A stretch of 64,000 bases of DNA, taken from the NCBI GenBank assembly GCA_040880065.1, contig JBBDJE010000051.1:1-64000 (forward strand), read 5' to 3'. Below, one piece after another: positions 9,126 through 18,119 of this stretch (positions are counted from its first letter, which is position 1; each line of letters starts with the position of its first letter). The notes beneath the pieces were generated by a model. The model was not told the DNA's origin. It saw nothing but the letters and a program-made list of their open reading frames with translations, and did not search any database. The position numbers and the translations under genes are program-made. This DNA is from Abyssibius sp040880065 (GTDB lineage Bacteria; Pseudomonadota; Alphaproteobacteria; Rhodobacterales; Rhodobacteraceae).

Positions 9126-9727
9126 CACATGCCCTTCAAGAACGCGTCTTCAATAAAATACTGGTAGGAATCGGCGTTGCGCACGGCAAGCTCGGGCCTG
9201 TCGCGCGCCAAATCAATGCAAAGGCCGCGCGTATAGACATGATCGTCGGTCGCGGCGACAGTGTCAAAATGCGAAAGCTCGTGCACCATGGTGCCCGCCA
9301 TTGTGCCCACATGGTTAAAGCCCGCACGGCTCTTGTCGCCCGAAAGCTGTGGCAGGTTGAAGAAATTCCGGCAGATATTGATCTGGTAGGGTTGGTCTGG
9401 CCAGACATTGGCATAGACCGTGCCAGTGCAGCCGTTTTGCAACGGGCGCGCGCAGTTCACGCGCAGAATGTCTTCATCCAGCACGGCTTTGATGGCGGCA
9501 AGGCTGCGGCGCACATCGGTGGCGCGCACATTGTCCCACCGGCCAAACCAACGCTCGTAAATCGTGCTGTCGGGGTGGATGGCGGTTGTGGCAATGCTCA
9601 CCGCGTCACGCGCGTTCGACATGGCCTTTTGAATGGCACCAATTTGTGCCGTATTGCAGTTTACAAATTCGGCGCGCGCTGGAATGGCCGCAAATAACAG
9701 AATTGAAACAAAAATCAGGAATCGCAT
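9125..9727 (-). CDS. Secreted M35 (aspzincin / lysine-specific) metalloprotease-like protein
   Basis: A 200-aa exported protein with signal peptide (about residues 1-19, ending ARA). The zinc motif HELSH (H149, E150, H153) is followed by ATDDHVYTRG, matching the aspzincin G-T-x-D-x-x-Y pattern in which an aspartate (likely D162) is the third ligand, and by NADSYQYF, characteristic of peptidyl-Lys metalloendopeptidases. Six cysteines suggest disulfides. Substrate and role, nutritional or toxic, are unknown. It stands alone: the dispersed repeat begins 14 bases upstream of its start, and the bactofilin gene converges on its 3' end. Confidence 0.82.
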   Translation of the reverse strand: MRFLIFVSILLFAAIPARAEFVNCNTAQIGAIQKAMSNARDAVSIATTAIHPDSTIYERWFGRWDNVRATDVRRSLAAIKAVLDEDILRVNCARPLQNGCTGTVYANVWPDQPYQINICRNFFNLPQLSGDKSRAGFNHVGTMAGTMVHELSHFDTVAATDDHVYTRGLCIDLARDRPELAVRNADSYQYFIEDAFLKGM

Positions 9728-9740
9728 AAATTACCTTTCA

Positions 9741-9847
9741 TTAGAGCGTGTCGCGTTCATATCCATTCGTGCGACGCGCTCTAAATATTTGCAACCACAT
9801 ACCTAAATGCAGAAAACCGGCTCCCGTTTTTCTGCAGCATGCTCTTA
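9741..9847 (+). repeat. Dispersed palindromic intergenic repeat, copy 1
   Basis: A 107-bp element bounded by TTAGAGCG and GCTCTTA. Its first 44 bases (9741-9784) fold into a hairpin with 14-bp arms and one G:T pair. By hand alignment it matches the reverse complement of 52835-52942 at about 70% over its whole length, with conserved blocks CGCGTTCAT, AAATGCAGAAAAC and TCCC. No coding sequence is seen in it. The remainder of the 180-bp gap before prfB shows nothing further. Confidence 0.85.
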
Positions 9848-9908
9848 TTGTTCAAGTCTGCCCGAATGCGGTGCGCTGGCAAGTCAATCTTTTGCGCGAT
9901 TGCTAAAT

Positions 9909-11036
9909 TCAGTCTTGCGCTTCAGCCTCGCCGCGCGACTTGCCCGAAAGGTTCTGCGCAAGCGTGGCCGCCATGAACGGTGTCAGGTCGCCATCCAGCA
10001 CGCCTTGCGTATCGGAGGTTTCGTGCCGTGTGCGCAGATCTTTGACCATTTGATAGGGTTGCAGCACATATGAACGGATCTGGTTGCCCCAGCCCGCATC
10101 GCCCTTGGCATCATGGGCATCGGTAATGGCCTGATTGCGGCGGCGCAGCTCCATTTCATATAGGCGCGATTTCAGCGCTTCCCAGCAATTGGCACGGTTC
10201 TGGTGCTGCGATTTTTCGGAACTCGTCACCACGATATTGGTGGGCAAATGGGTAATGCGCACCGCAGAGTCGGTTTTGTTGACATGCTGGCCACCCGCGC
10301 CCGAGCTGCGGTAGGTATCAATGCGCACATCCGAAGCTGGAATATCAATTTCGATATTCTCATCCACCACCGGATAGACCCAGACCGAGGCAAAGGAGGT
10401 GTGGCGCTTGGCAGCCGAATCAAAAGGCGAAATGCGCACCAGCCGGTGCACGCCGCTTTCGCTTTTTAGCCAGCCATAGGCATTATGGCCCGAAATCTGG
10501 TAGGTGACCGATTTGATACCCGCCTCGTCCCCTGCGCTTTCGCTCAGCATTTCAACCTTGTAGCCCTGCTTTTCGGCCCAGCGAACATACATGCGCGCCA
10601 GAATAGAAGCCCAGTCGCAGCTTTCGGTGCCACCCGCACCAGCATTGACCTCCAAAAACGTGTCATTGCTGTCAGCCTCGCCATCAAGCAGGGCTTCCAG
10701 CTCTTTTTGCGCGGAAAGTTTTTGCAATGCAAAGACAGCGGCCTCGGCCTCGGCAACCACTTCGGCATCGCCCTCGGCCTCGCCGAGTTCGATCATCTCG
10801 ACATTGTCGGAAAGCTCGCGCACCAAGTTCGCATGGGTTTCCATCGCATCGACAAGTGCCTGACGTTCGCGCATCAGCTTTTGGGCGCGGGCCTGATCGT
10901 TCCAGAAATCCGGCGCTTCGGACATGGCGTTAAACTCTTCCAGCCGGTGCGGGGCGGTTTCCACATTCAGGCGTTGCGCCAGCAGCGCAATGGATTTTTC
11001 GATGTCTTCAACAGCGGTAACGACTTCGGCGCGCAT
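9909..11036 (-). CDS. prfB: Peptide chain release factor 2
   Basis: Recognises UGA and UAA stop codons and triggers peptide release. The 375-aa protein has the codon-recognition tripeptide SPF in VRISPFDSA and the catalytic GGQ (G248-Q250) in GAGGQHVNKTDS. The frame is continuous through the N-terminal part where E. coli prfB carries its programmed +1 frameshift, so autoregulation by frameshifting is absent here. It lies just downstream of the mrcA gene on the same strand with a 65-bp gap and may share its transcript. Confidence 0.97.
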   Translation of the reverse strand: MRAEVVTAVEDIEKSIALLAQRLNVETAPHRLEEFNAMSEAPDFWNDQARAQKLMRERQALVDAMETHANLVRELSDNVEMIELGEAEGDAEVVAEAEAAVFALQKLSAQKELEALLDGEADSNDTFLEVNAGAGGTESCDWASILARMYVRWAEKQGYKVEMLSESAGDEAGIKSVTYQISGHNAYGWLKSESGVHRLVRISPFDSAAKRHTSFASVWVYPVVDENIEIDIPASDVRIDTYRSSGAGGQHVNKTDSAVRITHLPTNIVVTSSEKSQHQNRANCWEALKSRLYEMELRRRNQAITDAHDAKGDAGWGNQIRSYVLQPYQMVKDLRTRHETSDTQGVLDGDLTPFMAATLAQNLSGKSRGEAEAQD

Positions 11037-11101
11037 ATTCTGCCTATGTTTTAGTGTGTGATGCGGTCATAGCAACGCGCCGGAACGGGGGCAAGGGGCA
11101 G

Positions 11102-13633
11102 CTAGTAAAGCCCGCCCGAAGACAGCCCGCCAAAGGTCGGTGCGGGTGGCAGCACGGTTTCTTGCCCGTCGATGATGACGGTTTCGCCGGTTTCGCTTTC
11201 ACCGCGGCCATAAATCAGCAGATCGCGCCCCATGGCAAAGCCGCCATCGACAAAATCGCCATAGGCGCCATAGGCGGGCTCTTCACCATCGCGGAACAGC
11301 TCGGTCACTGCAAATTCGCCGCTGGCATCATCGGGCAAGCGCTCGCCGGTAAAACGGTCTATCCGCACAAATCGCGTGCCTGCGGGCACGGGGTATTCGT
11401 AAGAGCCGTGGTTATCCATCATCGTGCGGAAAAAGGCGGCAAACATTGTGCCGCATAGCGCACCACCCGAAGCCCCCGAGCCAAGCGGGGTTGGGTTATC
11501 ATACCCCATGTAGCAGCCCGCAGCGATGCGCGGGGTATAGCCGATGAACCACGCATCCTTGGCCTCATTTGTGGTGCCGGTTTTGCCCGAAATAGGCACG
11601 CCAAGCCGCCCGACAGTGCTGGCGGCAGTGCCATTGGCAACCACGCCGCGCATCATCGAAGAGAGCTGGTAGGCGGTAACCGGGTCCATGATCTGCGTGG
11701 CGTTACTGGCTATATAGGGCTCGATCTCTGGTGTAAGATCGTCAAGACAGCCATAGCATTGGCGCTGGTCGTGGCGGTAGATCGTGTTACCGAACCGGTC
11801 TTGCACGCGGTCAACCATGGTAGGCTCGACACGGCGGCCGCCATTGGCAAACATCGCATAGCCGGTGACCATCTTGTATAGCGTCGTTTCCCCCGCGCCC
11901 AACGAATACGAAAGATGTTCGGGCATATCATCATAAATGCCAAAGCGTTCGGCATAGGCGGCAACGATATCCATTCCGATATCTTGCGCGATTCGCACGG
12001 TCATCAGGTTACGCGAATATTCGATGCCGGTGCGCAAAGGCGCGGGGCCGTAGAATTTGCGGCTGGCATTCTGGGGCCGCCAGATACCGTCGCCGGTGCG
12101 CACTTCTACAGGGGCGTCAACCACAATGCTGGCCGGGGTGTAGCCATTGTCGAGCGCGGCTGCAAACACAAACGGCTTGAAGGATGAACCGGGCTGGCGC
12201 TGCGCCTGTGTGGCGCGGTTAAACACGCTGGCCTGATACGAAAACCCGCCCTGCATAGCCAGAACACGGCCTGTTTGCGGGTCCATCGCCATGAAGGCAC
12301 CCTGAATGGCCGGTATTTGGCGGAGCGACCAGCGCTCGAACACACCGTCGTTTGTTATGGCCCTGACCATCACAACATCACCCAGTTCCCAAATATCCGA
12401 CGCGACCGAGGGCCGCGCACCGGGGCGGTTATCCGATGTCGGTCGGCGCGCCCAGCGGCTGTCATCGACTGTCAGAAAGTGGCCGTCTTCGTCATCTTCA
12501 ATACCTTCAATGCCAATCTGAACCGAACTTTCGCCAACCCGCAAAACCACGGCCAGATGCCAGCCGGCAATGTCGCGCGGCAATTGCAATTCGGCCAGAG
12601 CGGCGCGCCATGTCGGCTCGTCCACAAGTTGCTCTTGCGCGATATTGCCCATCGGGCCCCAGTAAATTTCTAGCGCGCGGTCATATTCTTCCAGCCGGTC
12701 ACGCAGGGCTTGGGCAGCCGAGGCTTGCAAGACAGGGTCGACCGTTGCACGAATGGTAAGCCCACCGCCAAAAAGCTGCTCATCACCGATGGTGCCAGAA
12801 AGCTGGCGGCGAATCTCGTCGGTAAAATAGCTGCGCGGCGGAATGGTCTCGCGCACCGAGCGCAACTGCCCGCCTTGCACCGTGTCAAGCGGGTCTGCCA
12901 GTGCGATATCGCGTTCACCCTCTGTGATATAACCATTTTCATACATTTCACGCAGCACGAAGGCGCGGCGCTCGATCGCGCGCTCTCGGTTACGCACGGG
13001 GTGATAATCGTTCGGATTTTTCAGATGGATGGCCAAAAACGCGGCCTGTGCGATGGAAAGCTCTTCGAGCGGCAAGCCAAAATAGTTTTGCGCCGCCGCC
13101 GTCACCCCATAGGAATTGGCACCAAGGAACACATCATTCATGTAAAGCGCAAGAATTTCGTCTTTGGAGAGCGTCTGCTCAACCCGGTAGGCAAGGATAA
13201 TTTCGCGGATTTTACGCTCGATTTCGCGGCTGCCATCCAGCAAAAAATTCTTCATCACCTGCTGGGTAATGGTCGAAGCACCCCGAACGTTTTGCCCGCG
13301 CGAGCGCACGGTTTCTAACAAAGCGCCAAGCATACTGCGTGCATCAAACCCCTGATGCACATAAAAGTTTTTATCTTCTGCACTGATGAACGCCCATTTT
13401 ACAATTTCGGGAATTTCATCGGCGGGGGTGAAAATCCGGCGTTCCTGAACAAATTCATCAAGAATGCGGCCATCGGATGAATAGACGCGGCTGAGTGTGG
13501 CGGGGTTGTAGTTGCGCAGGGTTTCGGTGTCGGGCAGATCGCGCGAATAGGCCGAGAACACCCAGGCGATGCTCAGCACCGCCATGAGCGCGCCCAAAGA
13601 CAACCAGGCGAAAATGAACCCTAAAAACCGCAC
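11102..13633 (-). CDS. mrcA: Penicillin-binding protein 1A (bifunctional transglycosylase/transpeptidase)
   Basis: Inner-membrane synthase that polymerises and crosslinks peptidoglycan. In 843 aa: N-terminal TM anchor (~8-30), GT51 domain with EDKNFYVHQGFD and the GASTITQQVMKN motif, an OB-like insert, and the transpeptidase domain with SSFK (S483, K486), then SRN-type ...YSRNLM, and KTGTTNEAKDAW. The start is GTG, supported by AAGGATG a few bases upstream. It follows the AmiC-type amidase gene with a 75-bp gap, forming a wall synthesis/hydrolysis pair, and precedes prfB. Confidence 0.97.
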   Translation of the reverse strand: MRFLGFIFAWLSLGALMAVLSIAWVFSAYSRDLPDTETLRNYNPATLSRVYSSDGRILDEFVQERRIFTPADEIPEIVKWAFISAEDKNFYVHQGFDARSMLGALLETVRSRGQNVRGASTITQQVMKNFLLDGSREIERKIREIILAYRVEQTLSKDEILALYMNDVFLGANSYGVTAAAQNYFGLPLEELSIAQAAFLAIHLKNPNDYHPVRNRERAIERRAFVLREMYENGYITEGERDIALADPLDTVQGGQLRSVRETIPPRSYFTDEIRRQLSGTIGDEQLFGGGLTIRATVDPVLQASAAQALRDRLEEYDRALEIYWGPMGNIAQEQLVDEPTWRAALAELQLPRDIAGWHLAVVLRVGESSVQIGIEGIEDDEDGHFLTVDDSRWARRPTSDNRPGARPSVASDIWELGDVVMVRAITNDGVFERWSLRQIPAIQGAFMAMDPQTGRVLAMQGGFSYQASVFNRATQAQRQPGSSFKPFVFAAALDNGYTPASIVVDAPVEVRTGDGIWRPQNASRKFYGPAPLRTGIEYSRNLMTVRIAQDIGMDIVAAYAERFGIYDDMPEHLSYSLGAGETTLYKMVTGYAMFANGGRRVEPTMVDRVQDRFGNTIYRHDQRQCYGCLDDLTPEIEPYIASNATQIMDPVTAYQLSSMMRGVVANGTAASTVGRLGVPISGKTGTTNEAKDAWFIGYTPRIAAGCYMGYDNPTPLGSGASGGALCGTMFAAFFRTMMDNHGSYEYPVPAGTRFVRIDRFTGERLPDDASGEFAVTELFRDGEEPAYGAYGDFVDGGFAMGRDLLIYGRGESETGETVIIDGQETVLPPAPTFGGLSSGGLY

Positions 13634-13708
13634 GCTACATCCTTTGCTTGTTTGGCATTTTATAGGCAGCCGGGCCGGTCAGGCCAAGTAGAATGCGCGC
13701 AATTGCGG

Positions 13709-14911
13709 CTAGTTTCGCATAAGCGCGCGGGTTTCCGCCATTTGCACGAACCACTGATCGAGCGTGGCGATGATCTGCGCGTTGATATCAGCCCGCCACT
13801 CTTCGGATTGCAGGTCTTCCAGATCGCCCGGTGTGGACATAAAGCCAAGCTCGATGAGCACCGAGGGGATATCGGGCGCTTTGAGCACCCTGAACCCCGC
13901 CCAGCGATGGCGCGACTTTGCACCGCGATCGAGCACTGTAAGCAGGTTATCGGCCAGTGCTGCGCCAAGGCTTTCAGAAAGCAGATTGGTTTCAAGCTGC
14001 GCCATATCGACCAGAATTTCGGCGATCAGATCTTCTTCGCCATCAAGAACGACACCGGCCAGCAGGTCGGCGCGGTTTTCAAATTCAACAATCGCGGCGG
14101 TTTCAGCGTCGGAAGCCTCTTCGGACAGGTTGTAAACGCTGGTGCCGCGCGCGCGCCCGCGCTCAGCCGTATTGGCATGAAGTGACAGCAGCACATGCGC
14201 CCCTGCCGCCCGCGCAAGGCGCACACGGTCGCGCAGCGACACAAAGACATCGGTTTCACGAATCATTGCCACGCGGTAGCGGCCCGTGGCCAGCAATGCG
14301 GCCCGCAACTCTTGGGCAACCACAAGGGTCAGGTCTTTTTCAAGCACATAGCCACGAATGGCACCGGGGTCGACACCGCCATGGCCGGCATCAATGGCCA
14401 CAATGGGAAGATCGCCTTCGCCAAGAATTTCAAGGGGCAAGTTGACCTGCCACTCAACCCCGGCGGGCGCGCCAGCCTGCGCGGCAAAATCGGCCGCTGA
14501 AACCGGGCTTAGCTGCAGGCGCAAACGGTTGGTTTGCGTATCAAACTCCACCTCGCTCAGCGCAAGGGGCTGGGCAAGGTCAAACACAAGGCGCGACCAG
14601 TCGCGCGTAAACTGCCCAAAGCGCAAAGCCTGCAAGGCGGGGGCATTTGCCACGGTATCGGGTGTAAGCCCGTTCCAGTCGAGCGTGGGAAAATCCACCA
14701 CAAGGCGCCACGGGTCATCAAGCGTGAACACCCGAAACGGGGTTGGCCGGTCAAGCGCGATATATGCAACCACCCCGAACCCGTCGGCCACGAATTGCGT
14801 CTGCGCAGGAATGATGCGGGCCTGCACGGGTGCCTCGGCGCGCGAAGCACCGCTGGCCAACATTGCTGCAAGCGCGATCAGGGCCAAGAATGGCTTAAAA
14901 AATACGGTCAT
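13709..14911 (-). CDS. amiC: N-acetylmuramoyl-L-alanine amidase (AmiC type)
   Basis: Periplasmic zinc amidase that removes stem peptides from septal peptidoglycan. About 400 aa: signal peptide (ending ASRAEA near residue 27), an AMIN targeting domain (~35-140), and an Amidase_3 domain with IDAGHGGVDPGA, the zinc-binding E in LEKDL, LSLHANT, and the late glutamate motif VLIELGFMS. ATG 14911 begins directly with a good signal sequence; an in-frame GTG at 14977 would place 22 extra residues before it and is less likely. Cotranscribed with mrcA. Confidence 0.93.
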   Translation of the reverse strand: MTVFFKPFLALIALAAMLASGASRAEAPVQARIIPAQTQFVADGFGVVAYIALDRPTPFRVFTLDDPWRLVVDFPTLDWNGLTPDTVANAPALQALRFGQFTRDWSRLVFDLAQPLALSEVEFDTQTNRLRLQLSPVSAADFAAQAGAPAGVEWQVNLPLEILGEGDLPIVAIDAGHGGVDPGAIRGYVLEKDLTLVVAQELRAALLATGRYRVAMIRETDVFVSLRDRVRLARAAGAHVLLSLHANTAERGRARGTSVYNLSEEASDAETAAIVEFENRADLLAGVVLDGEEDLIAEILVDMAQLETNLLSESLGAALADNLLTVLDRGAKSRHRWAGFRVLKAPDIPSVLIELGFMSTPGDLEDLQSEEWRADINAQIIATLDQWFVQMAETRALMRN

Positions 14912-15312
14912 GCCGAACGAATAAAGCCCCGCCCCCACGATGACAATGAGAATTCGATTGAATCTGTTGCGCCGCACCGACTATGTTGGGATATCCACTA
15001 GACCGTGGCCAACAGTTTTGCCGGACCGCGTGGCGATTGCACAACTCGCAATTTTGAACGTCCCCAGTCCGACAGGCGCCAACGCGCCAGTTCACTCCCT
15101 GCAATGCAGGGTCACATTTTGGCATCGCTGACAACGGTGCTGGAGAAAACAACCGCGATGAAACGCGACGGACATATGCAGGCCCAATTACCGCAAACCT
15201 TTTGCGGCCAGTTGCCTTATGCGCCACAGCGCCAATCCGCCTTATCCCACGCAGCACCCCCCGGTCAGCGCCATTTTGGCGCCCTGCGGCTGTTTGCGTT
15301 CAGAAAGCTAAC
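14912..15312 (+). promoter_or_regulatory. Promoter/leader region of rne (about 400 bp without a gene)
   Basis: This divergent region separates amiC from rne. A possible promoter toward rne is TTGAAT near 14958 with TATGTT 18 bases later. The long leader contains small hairpins, including CCCTGCA/TGCAGGG at 15097-15111 and GCGCCA/TGGCGC at 15268-15282. Long structured rne leaders are known to mediate RNase E feedback on its own mRNA; that role is inferred here, not shown. No convincing small gene was found. Confidence 0.5.
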
Positions 15313-17964
15313 ATGTCTAAAAAGATGCTTATTGATGCCACCCACGCCGAGGAAACGCGCGTTGTGGTGGTCGACGGAAACAAAGTTGAGGATTTCGATT
15401 TTGAATCTGAAAACAAACGCCAGCTTGCCGGTAATATCTATCTAGCCAAAGTCACGCGGGTCGAGCCTTCGTTGCAGGCGGCTTTTGTCGAATATGGCGG
15501 CAACCGGCACGGGTTTCTGGCTTTTGCAGAAGTTCACCCCGACTATTACCAAATTCCGCAGGCCGACCGCAAAGCCTTGATGGAAGAGGAAGCCCGCGCC
15601 GCGCGCGAGGCCGAAGTCGAGGAAGAGGAAAAACACAAACCGCGCAGCCGTTCGCGCCGCCGTGGTGGCAAAAAGCTCAACGAAGCGCAGCTCGATGAGG
15701 CCCAGCAGGATGATGCGGCCAAGGCGAGCGCTTCGGCCGAGGACGAAGCCGAGTCGACACAGCCATTGGAAGATGGCGCACCCGCTCAGGCAGATGAAAC
15801 GGTAAGCGAGCCCGCCACGGTTGATGACAATGGCTTGGTTGATGGCGCAAACGAAGATGGCGACGACCATCCGCAGCTTGTTGAGACCCCCGAAGGGCGC
15901 AACCGCCGCCGCAGACCGTCAAACAACCGCACCGAAAGCGTCGATCAGGGTGACAACGAATATGAAACCGTTGGTGCTGAAGATGTGGCCGAAGAGGTTG
16001 CCCCCCGCCGCGCACCGCGCCACCGCCGCTACAAAATTCAGGAAGTGATCAAGGTTCGCCAGATCATGCTGATTCAGGTGGTCAAGGAAGAGCGCGGCAA
16101 CAAGGGCGCCGCCGTTACCACTTATCTGTCGCTGGCCGGTCGTTACTGCGTGCTTATGCCCAACACAGCGCGCGGTGGTGGCATCAGCCGGAAAATCACC
16201 AATATTTCCGACCGTAAAAAACTTAAGGAAATCGCCTCGGAAATTCAGGTGCCGGCAGGGGCCGGGCTGATCATCCGCACGGCGGGCAGCCAGCGCACCA
16301 AGGCCGAAATCAAGCGCGATTACGAATATCTGTTGCGCCAGTGGGAACAAATCCGCGACCTGACGCTCAAATCCATGGCCCCTGCCCCGATTTATGAGGA
16401 AGGCAGCCTGATCAAACGCTCGATCCGCGACCTTTACAACCGCGAAATTGACGAGATTTGGGTTGATGGCGAGGCGGGCTATCGTGAGGCCAAGGACTAC
16501 ATGAAAATGCTCATGCCGTCGCATGCCAAAAACGTGAAACGCTACGACGAACCCCTGCCGCTATTCGCGCGCTATCAGGTTGAAAACTACCTCTCGGCCA
16601 TGTTCAACCCGACCGTGCAGCTCAAATCAGGCGGCTATATCGTCATTGGCATCACCGAAGCTTTGGTCGCGATCGACGTGAACTCGGGGCGTTCAACCCG
16701 CGAAGGCTCGATTGAGGATACCGCGCTTAAAACCAACCTTGAGGCCGCCGAAGAAGTTGCGCACCAACTCAAGCTGCGCGACCTTGCCGGGCTGATCGTG
16801 ATTGACTTCATCGACATGGAAGACCGCCGCAATAATCTGGCTGTCGAAAAGAAGATGAAGGACAAGCTGAAAAACGACCGTGCGCGCATTCAGGTTGGCC
16901 GCATTTCGGGTTTCGGCCTGATGGAGATGAGCCGCCAGCGCCTGCGCCCCGGCATGATCGAGGCGACAACGCAGCCCTGTCCGCATTGCCACGGCACGGG
17001 TATCACCCGCTCAAACGACTCTATGGCACTTGCCATTTTGCGCGAGCTTGAAGAAGAAGGCGTGCGCAAACGCGCCCGCGAGGTGCTGGTGACCGCGCCC
17101 GTGGAGGTAGCCAACTACCTGCTGAACGCCAAGCGCGAGCATGTCATGACCGTTGAAACCCGCTTTGGCCTGTCAGTGCGGATTGAGTCCGACCCGACGC
17201 TCATCAGCCCCGAATACCGGGTCGAGCGCTTCAAAACCACAACCAGACCGGTGGTCGAGGTTGAAACCGTGTCATTCAGCTCGGTTACAGCTACCGAAAT
17301 CGAGGACGATCGCAGCGAAGATGAAGCGAAAGCTGCACCTGCCCCTGCACCTACCCCTGCACTAATCCCCGCACCAACACCCGAGGCTGAGTCCGACGAT
17401 GACGCGCCGCGCAAAAAACGGCGTCGGCGTCGGCGTCGGGGTGGCAAGGGCCGCGATGAAACCGAAAACGGCAACCAGAGCGATGCAAATACCAGCGCGG
17501 ATTACGAGGGTGACGCGGCAAGCGAAGCGCCGCAGGAAGCTGTTGCTGCAGCCGCAACGCCGGAAGATGCGCCGGTAGCGCAAGCAACAACCGCGCCAGC
17601 GCCCGAAGGCACAGCCGCGCCCGAGACCAAGGCCAAAAAGCCCCGCACACGCAAACCGCGCGCCACCAAAAAGCCCGCAGAAGCGGTTGTGGAAGAAACC
17701 ACTGCCGTGGTGGTAGATGCCCCGGCAAAGGCAGCGCCCCCCGAAGCAGCGCCAGAGCCAGCAGATGAAGCCCCAAAGCCAGCCAAGCCGGCCCGCAAAC
17801 GGGTTAAGGCCGCGGCAATTACCGATGAAGCCATTGCCGACCCTGCCCCGCAGGCAACGCCTAAAGCAGAACCAGCCCCAAAAGCAGAGCCGGTCGATGA
17901 CGCCAACGCCGAACCTGAAGCCCCGCGCAAGCGTGGCTGGTGGTCGCGTGCGGTTGGAAAATAG
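15313..17964 (+). CDS. rne: Ribonuclease E
   Basis: Endoribonuclease E, the core of the RNA degradosome (883 aa). The S1 domain (from ~38) is split by a long acidic/basic low-complexity insertion over roughly residues 95-240, then resumes at RYKIQEVIKV. The catalytic DNase I-like domain has the magnesium aspartates in AIDVNSG (D455) and VIDFIDM (D498); CPHCHGTG (C556, C559) is the zinc-link. The C-terminal ~230 residues are Ala/Pro/Glu/Lys-rich with an arginine block near 700, the usual unstructured scaffold. I chose ATG 15313 because the sequence before it does not resemble RNase E. Confidence 0.96.
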   Translation: MSKKMLIDATHAEETRVVVVDGNKVEDFDFESENKRQLAGNIYLAKVTRVEPSLQAAFVEYGGNRHGFLAFAEVHPDYYQIPQADRKALMEEEARAAREAEVEEEEKHKPRSRSRRRGGKKLNEAQLDEAQQDDAAKASASAEDEAESTQPLEDGAPAQADETVSEPATVDDNGLVDGANEDGDDHPQLVETPEGRNRRRRPSNNRTESVDQGDNEYETVGAEDVAEEVAPRRAPRHRRYKIQEVIKVRQIMLIQVVKEERGNKGAAVTTYLSLAGRYCVLMPNTARGGGISRKITNISDRKKLKEIASEIQVPAGAGLIIRTAGSQRTKAEIKRDYEYLLRQWEQIRDLTLKSMAPAPIYEEGSLIKRSIRDLYNREIDEIWVDGEAGYREAKDYMKMLMPSHAKNVKRYDEPLPLFARYQVENYLSAMFNPTVQLKSGGYIVIGITEALVAIDVNSGRSTREGSIEDTALKTNLEAAEEVAHQLKLRDLAGLIVIDFIDMEDRRNNLAVEKKMKDKLKNDRARIQVGRISGFGLMEMSRQRLRPGMIEATTQPCPHCHGTGITRSNDSMALAILRELEEEGVRKRAREVLVTAPVEVANYLLNAKREHVMTVETRFGLSVRIESDPTLISPEYRVERFKTTTRPVVEVETVSFSSVTATEIEDDRSEDEAKAAPAPAPTPALIPAPTPEAESDDDAPRKKRRRRRRRGGKGRDETENGNQSDANTSADYEGDAASEAPQEAVAAAATPEDAPVAQATTAPAPEGTAAPETKAKKPRTRKPRATKKPAEAVVEETTAVVVDAPAKAAPPEAAPEPADEAPKPAKPARKRVKAAAITDEAIADPAPQATPKAEPAPKAEPVDDANAEPEAPRKRGWWSRAVGK

Positions 17965-17978
17965 GCTGGAAACTGCCA

Positions 17979-18008
17979 AAACCGCCCCGGTTCAGTCCGG
18001 GGTGGTTT
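17979..18008 (+). terminator. Probable terminator after rne
   Basis: A 12-bp near-perfect stem (AAACCGCCCCGG with CCGGGGTGGTTT, one mismatch) around a 6-nt loop begins 15 bases after the rne stop. The 3' T run is only three bases, so it may be weak. Confidence 0.65.
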
Positions 18009-18119
18009 CAAAATGCGCTTTAATCGCTCATGTTAAACATAACATTGGCTGATCGCAGCGCGCAATTCGCGGCTCAACGCGCGTATCGCCAAAAAAAGAC
18101 ATTGCAAAAGGAAACCCCA

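Noticed and set aside
10900..11036. Programmed frameshift in prfB
   Set aside because: The reading frame is continuous from the ATG through the SPF and GGQ motifs; no internal TGA or slippery CTTT-TGA is present in the N-terminal part.
14978..15312. Small open frames in the rne leader (including the upstream extension of the rne frame)
   Set aside because: The extension does not resemble RNase E, none of the frames has a good ribosome site, and hairpins dominate the region.
17401..17460. Short GCGTCGG-type tandem repeats near the end of rne
   Set aside because: They encode the arginine block of the RNase E C-terminal scaffold in frame and are explained by that.
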